DNA of 45,475 nt from Promethearchaeota archaeon (lineage in GTDB: Archaea; Asgardarchaeota; Lokiarchaeia; Sigyniarchaeales; SOKP01), in contig JAGXNO010000030.1 of NCBI GenBank assembly GCA_019894975.1, forward strand, positions 1-45,475. The letters are read 5' to 3'. Positions 33,917 through 42,277 of the stretch are shown piece by piece. The notes beneath the pieces were generated by a model, which saw only the letters and a program-made list of their open reading frames with translations, searched no databases and was not told the origin of the DNA. A program made the translations under genes and the position numbers. Positions within the stretch are counted from its first letter, which is position 1. Each line of letters starts with the position of its first letter.

Positions 33917-34993
33917 TTAATATTTTCCGTAACGTATAGATGCTTCAATAAAATATTCCACATTTTCGAAAGGTATTCCTTCATAAATAACCGTACTTGG
34001 TCCAATTATAAAATGACGGTTTTCCTTTAGAATATCCATTAATTCTTTCACATGATTGAAAATCTCTTCCTTGGACCCGAACGGAATAACCTGGGATATA
34101 TCGCCAAATCCATTAATAACAAAATTTGGATAATTCTCGTTTATAAAAAATGGATCAGCACCTCCTTCCCACCCTTGAACACCTTGAAAACCGACTCTTT
34201 GCAAGTATGGAACCATATCAGTTATATCTCCGTCTGTGTGTGTTGTAGCTTTCATCCCCGCATCACTTATTATGGAACATATTTCTTTGTAATATTTCCC
34301 AATATCCTGCATCCATCTCTCGGGAGAAATCATTGGGCGTCCCTTGAATGCGATATCATCATTGATATTTAAAACACCTGCACGGTCTCCTGTTGCATCA
34401 ATAATCGATTGGACTCGAATAAAAGTTAATTCTGCAAAATATTTTATCAATTCTCGATATAGCTTGGTATTTTTTCGATAATGATATGAAAAATTTTTAA
34501 ATCCCATAGATTGCCACAGCGTATCAAAAATTCCTCCTGTCTCGATGACAGGGAAAATATATGGGGAAATCATTTCGAAATGGTCCATTGACGATCTTAT
34601 TCTTTCAGAATCATCAACTTTTAGCATTGTTTCTCTAACTTTATCTAAATTCTCAATGTTGACAAAATAACCTTTCTTATAATAATCCAGCTTTATTACG
34701 GGTGGTTGACCATTCCAACCAACTAACACTTTCTCACCATTTTAGTCTTCCACCTCAACCCGACTCACTCTTAAACCAGGATAGACACCCCCAAAAACAG
34801 ATTCAAAACCCATAAAATAGGCATTCTTAAACCTGGGAATATCTGATTTGAAAGGTACATTCACATTTTCAAATTTTTGTTGGTGCAACTCAACAAATTC
34901 AGAACGAATATACTGAACAAACGTGGGAACGCGATCTAAATCTTTCCGTTTATCATCGTCAAGAACAGCTAGATATCTCTCCTTCGCATTCAT
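33917..34993 (-). pseudogene. URO-D/corrinoid methyltransferase-family gene interrupted by an in-frame TAA
   Basis: Two frames on the minus strand, 34993-34742 (83 residues) and 34729-33917 (270 residues), are in the same reading frame. Only a TAA at 34744-34742 and four codons (Asn-Gly-Glu-Lys) separate them. Joined they give about 358 residues, the usual size of the uroporphyrinogen decarboxylase / MtaA-MtbA family. The N-terminus (MNAKERYLAVLDDDKRKDLD, with DRVPTFVQY) and the C-terminal barrel (THTDGDITDMVPYLQRVGFQ and HFIIGPSTVIYEGIP) support this. The HTDGD motif lacks the metal Cys of the methyl-CoM transferases. Because the codon is TAA, pyrrolysine read-through does not explain it. 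It is a recent point-mutation pseudogene, a sequencing error, or a gene split in two. It follows the eRF1-like gene by 30 bases. Confidence 0.75.
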
Positions 34994-35023
34994 ATTTAAG
35001 ATTTTCTTCCAACTTATTAATTT

Positions 35024-35770
35024 TTACCTAAAATAACATACTAATCCTCCAAATCCTTCTACAATTGCACCTGATTCTGATTCCTGATTGACGATTTTGG
35101 TTTTAATATCAAGATTTTTTGCATTTTGCAGGATTTGATAAGTTTTATTTCTATTTTTTGGGTTTTTTAGATATTCTTCAGTTAGAATAATATAATTTGG
35201 TTTAGGTAATTTTGGATTTCTTTTAATAAGTCTTAGTTCATAATCGATTTCTCGCCATGTATATAGGATTTTTGAGAACTTTTCATTTTTATTAATGATT
35301 TCCATCAACTCTTCTAAGATCAACAACCCCTCTTGGTTTGAAGTCTCATCAACGATATCTTTAAAATTTTCTTGCGTTTTTAAGTAATAGACATCCTTTT
35401 GAGATCTTGCTTGATTACTTATAATCTTAGAAAAAACAACCTGCTTATCTCCTTTCTTTGATAGCCATGAATGATGTTTTTTAACATGATTAAGAAATTC
35501 ATCTGAATAATCTTCTTTTGGAGGAGAAAGCAATATGACACTTCTAATACCTTCTTTAATTAAAGGTCTTAAAACATTGATGATTTCCTCGTGAAAATGA
35601 TATAAATGTTTTTCATTTTGACTTTTTCTCTTCCTTCCACGATTTATTTTTAGGTGCAATCTAATGGTCTCACTGAAGATTCGCCAAAATACAGCATCGT
35701 TATTATGCAATCCAATAAGAATTGCGATTGGATGGCCACGTGTTACACGTTTCTTTCTTTTTATTGCCAT
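35024..35770 (-). CDS. eRF1/Pelota-like protein (baeRF/Vms1-type), without N-terminal domain
   Basis: 248 residues. Residues 12-120 resemble eRF1 domain 2 (AILIGLHNNDAVFWRIFSE, a basic loop, then HFHEEIINVLRPLIKEGIRS). Residues 125-248 resemble eRF1 domain 3, with EELMEIINKN, PNYIILTEEYL and a final ESESGAIVEGFGGLVCYFR, close to the S-x-x-G-x-x-L-x-x-x-G-G-I ending of archaeal release factors. There is no codon-recognition domain. Where release factors have GGQ the loop reads RGRKRKSQNEKH: very basic, Gln kept, the two Gly lost. It might cut or bind peptidyl-tRNA in ribosome rescue, or only bind ribosomes. The family link is by eye. Confidence 0.6.
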   Translation of the reverse strand: MAIKRKKRVTRGHPIAILIGLHNNDAVFWRIFSETIRLHLKINRGRKRKSQNEKHLYHFHEEIINVLRPLIKEGIRSVILLSPPKEDYSDEFLNHVKKHHSWLSKKGDKQVVFSKIISNQARSQKDVYYLKTQENFKDIVDETSNQEGLLILEELMEIINKNEKFSKILYTWREIDYELRLIKRNPKLPKPNYIILTEEYLKNPKNRNKTYQILQNAKNLDIKTKIVNQESESGAIVEGFGGLVCYFR

Positions 35771-35958
35771 GATTATTTATAAATTAATTCACGCCTTAGG
35801 GTTTAAAACTCTTCCCATAAAAACAATACTTTTTGTTTGAGTTTTTAATGATAATATATCTAAAAGATATGGTTAAAAATTAATTTTTTCATCTAAACTA
35901 AATAATTCTAGGAAGGATATCAAGATAAAGGATAAATTCATATTATTCATTTAATTAG

Positions 35959-36462
35959 ATGAATAATAAAAAGCAAAAATACAAATTTTCACTTATACAA
36001 TACAGAAAAGATGAAAGAATTGTAGAGCTTGTAAATAAAACTAATAAAAAGACATTAGCAGTCTGGGCGATTGATTGCACCAAGCGTGTTCTGCCATACT
36101 TTGAGAAAAAATATCCTAAAGACTATCGTCTCAGAAATGGTATCGAAACACTCCAAACATGGATAAACAACGGAGTGTTTAAGATGGCAATCATACGCAA
36201 GGCTTCACTTGATGCTCACGCGGCTGCTCGCGAAGTAGGTGAGGATAATGCCGCCCGTTCTGCCGCCCGTGCTGTAGGTCAGACTGTTGCAACAACTCAC
36301 GTTAAAACTCATTCTATTGGTGCTGCTATTTATGTCTTACAGGCTATACATAGAGCTGCCAAATATTCTGATGCTTATACTGCTGTAGCCAAAGAACGAG
36401 AGTGGCAATATCAACACTTGCTTAGTTTGAGAGAAAAATTATCCCATAAAGAAGAAATTTAA
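35959..36462 (+). CDS. Imm-5-like putative immunity protein
   Basis: 167-residue all-helical protein. LAVWAIDCTKRVLPYFEKKY, DYRLRNGIETLQTWI, the Ala-rich AAREVGEDNAARSAARAVGQ and TVATTHVKTHSIGAAIYVLQ match the pattern I associate with the Imm-5 group of predicted immunity proteins in bacterial toxin systems. No toxin gene is adjacent. Its middle part uses GCC, CGT and CGC codons and is clearly richer in G+C than its neighbours, where Arg is mostly AGA and Ala is GCA/GCT. This suggests recent transfer, probably from bacteria. It stands alone and has no clear ribosome site. Confidence 0.7.
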   Translation: MNNKKQKYKFSLIQYRKDERIVELVNKTNKKTLAVWAIDCTKRVLPYFEKKYPKDYRLRNGIETLQTWINNGVFKMAIIRKASLDAHAAAREVGEDNAARSAARAVGQTVATTHVKTHSIGAAIYVLQAIHRAAKYSDAYTAVAKEREWQYQHLLSLREKLSHKEEI

Positions 36463-36610
36463 GATTAAATACCCAATTCGAACTACTAAAGAACCTGTAA
36501 TAGAAAAAAAGTGGGTTATCTTTCCCATATTTTTATAAGAAACTATTATTACAAATCCCAAATTAATTATTATAACAATAAAGCGAACACTACAAGAATG
36601 GTTTGTATCA

Positions 36611-37954
36611 ATGAATAAAAAGAAAGTTATTATAATTGGCGCTCTTGGAATGGATTTTCATGTTTTTAACACTGTTTTTAGAGATAATGATGAATATGAT
36701 GTAGTAGCATTCACTATTGCTGGAGAACAAAATGTAGGTACAACAGAAGAAACAGAGAGGAAATATCCAGCAGAATTAGCAGGTAAATTATATCCAAATG
36801 GAATTCCAATGGTTTCTGAAGAGCTTTTAGAAGAATATATAAAAAAATATGAAATAGATGAAGTAGTATTTTCTTATTCTGACGTATCGCATGAAGAAGT
36901 AATGCATAAAGCCTCAAGAGTTCTAAGTGCTGGGGCTAATTATCGATTGATCTCTGGACGATTCTCACAAATTAAGGCAAATAAACCCGTAGTTGCTATA
37001 TGCGCTGTAAGAACAGGTTGTGGAAAAAGCCAAGTTTCGCGAGCTACTTACAGATATTTAAAAAGTAAAGGATATCGAGTAGTTGCTATACGAGAACCGA
37101 TGCCTTATGGAGATTTAGTTAAACAAAATGTAATGCGTTTTGAAAAATATGAAGATTTAGATAAATATGATTGCACTATCGAAGAACGCGAAGAGTATGA
37201 ACCTTATATTGAACAAGGTTTAGTGATTTACTCTGGAGTAGATTATGAAAAAATTATTCGAGAAGCTGAAAAAGAAGCGGATGTTATTATTTTTGATGGA
37301 GGAAATAATGAAATCTCATTCTATATAACTGACTTACTCTTTATTGTGGTTGATCCATTAAGACCTGGTCATGAGGTTAAATACCATCCAGGAGAGGTTA
37401 ACGCTAAGTATGCTGATGCTTTTGTTATTAATAAGATGAATAGTGCAAAGCCAGAAGATGTTAGAATTGTTGAAGATAATTTAGATAAATTGAACCCGGA
37501 AGCAATAAGAATTTATACTAATTCTGTTGTAACTGTTGAAGGAAATCAGGATTTCAGTGGAAAGAAAGTTCTTGTAGTAGAAGACGGTCCTACTTTAACA
37601 CATGGAAATATGTCGTATGGAGCAGGATATGTTGCTGCCAAAAATAGTGGAGCTACTATCGTTGATCCTAGACCCTATCTCACAGGTTCAATGAAAAGTT
37701 TATTTGAAGAATTTCCTCAAATTACTGAAATTGTTCCAGCAATGGGTTATAATGATCAGCAAATTAAAGATATGGAAGATACCTTAAATAAAGCGGAAGC
37801 TGAAGTTATTATTGATGGCAGTCCAATAGATCTTGAAAAACTAATAAAAAGCAATAAACCAATTGTCAGAGTATCTTACGATATCGAAGCTATAAAAAGC
37901 CCAACAATAGAAGAAGTGCTTGATGATTTTATTAATAAATTTTTAAAAAAATAG
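36611..37954 (+). CDS. Cyclic 2,3-diphosphoglycerate synthetase family GTPase/ATPase
   Basis: 447 residues. The N-terminal Rossmann-like domain (KVIIIGALGMDFHVFNTVFR, VVAFTIAGEQNVG) precedes a P-loop domain with AVRTGCGKSQVSRA at about residue 135, VIFDGGNNE (Walker B-like) and VVDPLRPGHE. A C-terminal part with DGPTLTHGNMSYGAGYVAAK follows. Length and motifs match the family that includes Methanothermus cyclic 2,3-diphosphoglycerate synthetase. Many members outside methanogens have no proven function, so the name is a family label. It is a single gene, flanked by the Imm-5-like gene and a convergent DUF457 gene. Confidence 0.85.
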   Translation: MNKKKVIIIGALGMDFHVFNTVFRDNDEYDVVAFTIAGEQNVGTTEETERKYPAELAGKLYPNGIPMVSEELLEEYIKKYEIDEVVFSYSDVSHEEVMHKASRVLSAGANYRLISGRFSQIKANKPVVAICAVRTGCGKSQVSRATYRYLKSKGYRVVAIREPMPYGDLVKQNVMRFEKYEDLDKYDCTIEEREEYEPYIEQGLVIYSGVDYEKIIREAEKEADVIIFDGGNNEISFYITDLLFIVVDPLRPGHEVKYHPGEVNAKYADAFVINKMNSAKPEDVRIVEDNLDKLNPEAIRIYTNSVVTVEGNQDFSGKKVLVVEDGPTLTHGNMSYGAGYVAAKNSGATIVDPRPYLTGSMKSLFEEFPQITEIVPAMGYNDQQIKDMEDTLNKAEAEVIIDGSPIDLEKLIKSNKPIVRVSYDIEAIKSPTIEEVLDDFINKFLKK

Positions 37955-37997
37955 TTATTTATTTTAAACTTTCCTTGGAAAGCCTTAACAATTATTT

Positions 37998-38504
37998 TTA
38001 TTTTTTAACCTTTTTCAGGTAGTGAAGATAAACCGCAAGCCCTAAAACGAACACACCTATATCCATTAATAAAACCCCAAACCAAGTACTATATACACCA
38101 AGGCCTATGTTTACTGCATCATCAAAGAGAATCGGTACTCCCGAAGCATTAGGATCAATAGCACTCATTGGCCACCCTATAAAATCCAAAACCCAATGGC
38201 TAAAAACAAGAAGTCCTACACTCAAACTAATATAAAAGACTTCTAGACTCCATATTCCTGAATTGAGCTTTTTGTCTTGTTCATTTTTTGAACCAAGATA
38301 TACTCTGAAAAGTGCGGTGATTAGCATAGCAATGATTGACCAGATAATAGCCATAAAAAGACCATGTGAAATCCATGTAGCAAAAAAGAAAACACCGGCT
38401 AAGATATCAATAGCCATAACGCTAATCAATAAAGCCCAAAGGGGGATTTTAGGAAATAATCGCTTGGCTGCCAATCCTATTCCTATATGAGCTAAAGCAG
38501 GCAT
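37998..38504 (-). CDS. DUF457/YdjM-like membrane protein (putative metal-dependent hydrolase)
   Basis: 168 residues with five hydrophobic segments. The start MPALAHIGIGLAAKRLFPKI, the MAIDIL acidic site in helix two, SHGLF and SHWVLDFIGWP carry the His/Asp residues typical of this family, which resembles membrane-embedded hydrolases. The biological substrate is unknown. It is divergent from the aldehyde oxidoreductase gene across about 180 bases and converges on the cDPG-synthetase-like gene. Confidence 0.75.
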   Translation of the reverse strand: MPALAHIGIGLAAKRLFPKIPLWALLISVMAIDILAGVFFFATWISHGLFMAIIWSIIAMLITALFRVYLGSKNEQDKKLNSGIWSLEVFYISLSVGLLVFSHWVLDFIGWPMSAIDPNASGVPILFDDAVNIGLGVYSTWFGVLLMDIGVFVLGLAVYLHYLKKVKK

Positions 38505-38684
38505 GTGATTTGAATAGGGTGTATTACTTATAAAAATTACCTAGTCCGATTTCTAAACATATAGAGATTTTTCTTCATTTTTCATTGATTTGAATAACAT
38601 TTAATTCTAAAGTCTCATTTGATCATCCATAATTCCAAATTTTGTTTTTACATTACTAATCTAAACCGAGTAAAGTGTATATTT

Positions 38685-40865
38685 ATGATTATTGCAGAAA
38701 AGAAATATGAAATCCATGAGGTTCAGAAGGGTTATGCTAATAGAACCTTGTATATTAACCTTATTAAAAATGAGATCTCTATAAAACCAGTTACTGACGA
38801 GATGAAAGAAAAATTCATTGGTGGTAAAGGTTTTGATTTATGGCTTATGTGGAATTCTCTTCCAAAAGATCGTATAGTCAAATGGGATGATCCTGAAAAT
38901 GAGATTTGTATTTCTTCAGGTCCATTGGGAGGGAATATTTTTTATCCGGGATCAGGTAAATCAATTGTTACCACAATATCACCTTTAACAGGGATTATTG
39001 TTGATTCAAATGTTGGTGGTTATTTTGGACCTTATTTAAAATTTTCAGGTTTTGATACACTTGAAATCAAAGGAAAATCTCAAGAAGAAGTAATTATATA
39101 TATTGACGGAGTTGAAGGTATTGTTAGGATTGAAGCTGCCAAGAGATATGATGAACTTTCTGAATATTCTCATGAGCTTACTCAACAACTTACAGAAAAA
39201 TTCGCTCAAGATGACAGTGAAAAACAACGAATTTCCATAGTTAGCACTGGTCCAGCTGCAAAAAATTCAAGATGGGGAATGCTCAATTTTTCTTGGTTTG
39301 TTAGAGGAAGAAACTGGGCGTCATCTAAGCAAGCAGGTAGAGGTGGAATAGGTACTGTATTTGCAGATAAAAAAATTAAAGCAATAGTTTGCCGATCACC
39401 AAAAGTTACGATAAAATCAAATAATCCCGATGATTTAGATACTGCTAGAGAGATAGGGAAAGCACATAGTCAAGAAATCATGGAACTAGATCCTGTTCAA
39501 AATGAAATGAGAAGAGTAGGGACAGGACATCTCCCTGATATTATGAATGTTACAGATTTATTACCGACGGAGAATTTTCGTTTTGGTATGCATAAAGAAA
39601 TCAGTGGGAAAGATATTCCTTATAACAGAGAAATAATGAGGGGAATCTATTCTGGAAAGGAAGGTGCTGATGGATGCTGGATTGGGTGCACAGTAAGTTG
39701 TTCACATTACTCTGAAAATTATGAAGTCATGACAGGACCTTTTAAAGGGCAAAAAGTGATTGTGGATGGTCCTGAATATGAAACAATTGCGGGATGTGGA
39801 TCTAATTGGGGTGTTTGGGATCCTAAATGGATATTAGAAGTAAATTTTTATTGTGATACTTATGGTCTTGATACAATAAGCATAGGAACAGGTATTGCTT
39901 TCGTTATGGAATGTTATGAATTAGGTATCTTAAATAAGGACATTACTGGGGGACTAGAGCTAAATTTTGGGAATGCTGAAGCTGCTATGGAAGTAATACA
40001 TCAAATGGCAAAGGGAGAAGGATTTGGTTTAATAGTTGGCCAAGGGATAAAACAAATGAAAAAAATCTTCACTGAAAAATACGGAGCAGAACCAGAGTTT
40101 TTGCAGGACATCGGAATGGAACATAAAGGTCTAGAATTTTCTGAATATGTAACCAAAGAGTCATTAGCTCAACAGGGAGGGTATGGATTTACTAATAAAG
40201 GCCCCCAACATGATGAGGCTTGGTTAATTTTTGAGGATGTCATAAGAAATTCACTTCCTACCTTCGAGGATAAAGCAAAAGCATTACGGTGGTTTCCATT
40301 ATGGCGTACATGGTTTGGATTGTGCGGACTTTGCAAGCTCCCGTGGAACGATATTCAACCCAAAGCTCAAGCAGACCACCCAATTAAAGATCCAAAGACG
40401 GGAGAACTTGTAAGAGCAAAAGTTCCCGATCATGTAGCATGGTATGCGAAATATTTCTCAGCTGTTACAGGACGAAAGTCAACACCAAATGATATTATAA
40501 AAATGTCTGAGGTTGTTTATACTTTTCAGAGAATTTTTAATATACGGCAAGGTAAAGGATTGCGAGAAAATGATAGCAACTTACCTTACAGAGCGATGGG
40601 TCCAGTTTTACCTTTAGAATATGAAAGTCGTGCTGAAAGATACGATGATCAGCTAAAAGAATTAGGATATGAGATCAAGTCAAAATCTACTGAAGAAAAA
40701 ATTAAGATCCTACGAAAATATCGCGAAGAACAATATACAAAACTTCAAGATGCGGTTTATAAAGAACGTGGATGGAATCAAAAAGGTTGTCCAACAATTG
40801 AAAAAGTGAAAGAGTTAGGAATCGATTTTCCTGAAATTCTCAATATTATAAAGCAATATCAATAA
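38685..40865 (+). CDS. Tungsten aldehyde:ferredoxin oxidoreductase
   Basis: 726 residues from ATG 38685. The frame is open back to 38619, but those 22 residues are Cys/Phe-rich and unlike the family, while NRTLYINLIKNEISIKPVTD is the usual start. The tungstopterin domain shows FIGGKGFDLWLMWN, ISSGPLGGNIFYPGSGK and GRGGIGTVFADKKIKAIV. The 4Fe-4S Cys set appears as GCWIGCTVSC with a distant Cys in GLCGLCKLPWND. The first two Cys are separated by three residues here; I recall CxxCxxxC in Pyrococcus AOR. DGPEYETIAGCGSNWG and the long helical domains complete the fold. It oxidises an aldehyde to an acid with ferredoxin, or the reverse. The substrate is unknown. Confidence 0.92.
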   Translation: MIIAEKKYEIHEVQKGYANRTLYINLIKNEISIKPVTDEMKEKFIGGKGFDLWLMWNSLPKDRIVKWDDPENEICISSGPLGGNIFYPGSGKSIVTTISPLTGIIVDSNVGGYFGPYLKFSGFDTLEIKGKSQEEVIIYIDGVEGIVRIEAAKRYDELSEYSHELTQQLTEKFAQDDSEKQRISIVSTGPAAKNSRWGMLNFSWFVRGRNWASSKQAGRGGIGTVFADKKIKAIVCRSPKVTIKSNNPDDLDTAREIGKAHSQEIMELDPVQNEMRRVGTGHLPDIMNVTDLLPTENFRFGMHKEISGKDIPYNREIMRGIYSGKEGADGCWIGCTVSCSHYSENYEVMTGPFKGQKVIVDGPEYETIAGCGSNWGVWDPKWILEVNFYCDTYGLDTISIGTGIAFVMECYELGILNKDITGGLELNFGNAEAAMEVIHQMAKGEGFGLIVGQGIKQMKKIFTEKYGAEPEFLQDIGMEHKGLEFSEYVTKESLAQQGGYGFTNKGPQHDEAWLIFEDVIRNSLPTFEDKAKALRWFPLWRTWFGLCGLCKLPWNDIQPKAQADHPIKDPKTGELVRAKVPDHVAWYAKYFSAVTGRKSTPNDIIKMSEVVYTFQRIFNIRQGKGLRENDSNLPYRAMGPVLPLEYESRAERYDDQLKELGYEIKSKSTEEKIKILRKYREEQYTKLQDAVYKERGWNQKGCPTIEKVKELGIDFPEILNIIKQYQ

Positions 40866-40971
40866 TTTTCTCATTCAATTTTCTATTTTGATTTTTTTTT
40901 TAAGCAGTAAAAAATTAATGGTTATCTTATTTTTACTAATCATCAAGCATTAAAATATAAAATATGATAAG

Positions 40972-42231
40972 ATGACAATTTTAGAGGATGCTTTAAAGAA
41001 TAAGACAAATGATAATCTAAAGCGGATTGCTCAAGAAGAAGAGGTTAATATTAAGAAGGTTTGTAAGTCAGTATCAAAAGGTACTGCGGTGATTATCCAA
41101 CGAAAGAATAATAAACCATTGGCTATCGGTTTTCCTTTTAGGACAAAGATCAATGTGAATATTGGAACTTCTACATCATTAGCTAACATTGATAAGGAAA
41201 TAGAAAAGGTGAAAATCGCCGAGAAATTTGGAGCAGACACAATCTCAGATTTATCTATGGGTGGTGATATAAACCTAATTAGGAAGAAAATTATAGAAAA
41301 TTCTACTGTTCCAATAACGACTGTACCTATATATCAAACATTAGTAGAAGCAAACTCAGTCAAGAACATTTCAGAAGATAAAATTTTCAAAACTATCGAA
41401 ACTCAGCTAAAGGATGGCATAAGCTCAGTAGTCATTCATTCTGGATTTTCTCTTGAAGACTTGTTGAAGATGAAAGGAAAAAGAATAATGGGAATGGTCT
41501 CTAAGGGAGGTTCCTATACTGCAGCGTATATGGTAAATAACTCGATTGAAAATCCTTTCTTAAAAAATTTCGATACTCTTCTTGAATTACTTAATGATTA
41601 TGATGCAGTATTAAACTTAGGGAATGCCATGAGAAGTGGATGTATCCATGATGTCATTGATGATTTTCAGCTTTCTGAAATAAAGCTTAATTCTAAGCTA
41701 GCTAAGAGAGCAAATAAAAAGGGAGTTCAGGTAATCATTGAAAGCTTAGGAGGTCATGTGTTAGCAAAAGACATTATAAAATATACGAAATTATTCAAGA
41801 AAATAACAAATAATAGACCTTTATTCGTTGCGGGACCACTTCCTACAGATTTTGCCCCAGGTTATGATCATATTGTAGCAGCTATTGGTGGTACGTTTGC
41901 GGCAGGGTTTGGGGCAGATTATATTTGTGCCATCACTCCCGCTGAACATCTTTCTCTACCTAATGTTGATGATATCAAAACCGGTTTGATTGCGTGTCGC
42001 ATTGCTGCTCACATCGGTGACTCTTTTAAATTTGGATTAAATAATCTTTTTAAAAATGATTTGAATCTTTCTTACCACCGATATCAAAAAAACTGGGAAA
42101 AACAATTTGAATTCAGCATCGATCCTACCGAACCTCAAAAAAGGCATCCTATTAATGAAGAAATATGTACGATGTGTGGGAAGCATTGTGCGTTATCAAT
42201 TTCACAACAGCTTTTTAATAAGAAGCCATAA
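40972..42231 (+). CDS. ThiC-family radical-SAM protein, divergent paralog
   Basis: 419 residues, the length of short archaeal ThiC. Landmarks kept: VNIGTSTSLANIDKEIEKV, FGADTISDLSMGGD, VPITTVPIYQTL, RIMGMVSKGGS, PTDFAPGYDHIVAAIGGTFA, ITPAEHLSLPNV (His326) and the C-terminal cluster C399, C402, C406 (CTMCGKHCAL). Landmarks changed: GDGLRPG reads GNAMRSG (217-223), EGPGHVP reads ESLGGHVL (257-264, His262 kept), and TIHCG reads VIHSG. ThiC rearranges aminoimidazole ribotide to the thiamine pyrimidine; BzaA/B/F paralogs make benzimidazoles for cobamides. The changed substrate-site motifs suggest a different product. It is followed 46 bases later by a redox subunit gene. Confidence 0.8.
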   Translation: MTILEDALKNKTNDNLKRIAQEEEVNIKKVCKSVSKGTAVIIQRKNNKPLAIGFPFRTKINVNIGTSTSLANIDKEIEKVKIAEKFGADTISDLSMGGDINLIRKKIIENSTVPITTVPIYQTLVEANSVKNISEDKIFKTIETQLKDGISSVVIHSGFSLEDLLKMKGKRIMGMVSKGGSYTAAYMVNNSIENPFLKNFDTLLELLNDYDAVLNLGNAMRSGCIHDVIDDFQLSEIKLNSKLAKRANKKGVQVIIESLGGHVLAKDIIKYTKLFKKITNNRPLFVAGPLPTDFAPGYDHIVAAIGGTFAAGFGADYICAITPAEHLSLPNVDDIKTGLIACRIAAHIGDSFKFGLNNLFKNDLNLSYHRYQKNWEKQFEFSIDPTEPQKRHPINEEICTMCGKHCALSISQQLFNKKP

Positions 42232-42277
42232 ATATCACAAAAAATCTTAAATTTATAAACTAAGAAGAAAGGTTTAA

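Noticed and set aside
34742..34744. Pyrrolysine read-through in the URO-D-family gene, since corrinoid methyltransferase clusters often use it.
   Set aside because: The interrupting codon is TAA, not TAG, and this family is not among the pyrrolysine-containing methyltransferases.
38619..38684. Upstream ATG extension of the aldehyde oxidoreductase.
   Set aside because: The extra 22 residues do not resemble the family start, whereas translation from 38685 does.
42160..42195. Unusual C-x2-C-x3-C spacing in the ThiC-like cluster compared with C-x2-C-x4-C of E. coli.
   Set aside because: I believe short archaeal and clostridial ThiC proteins also use the shorter spacing, so it is not evidence of novelty by itself.
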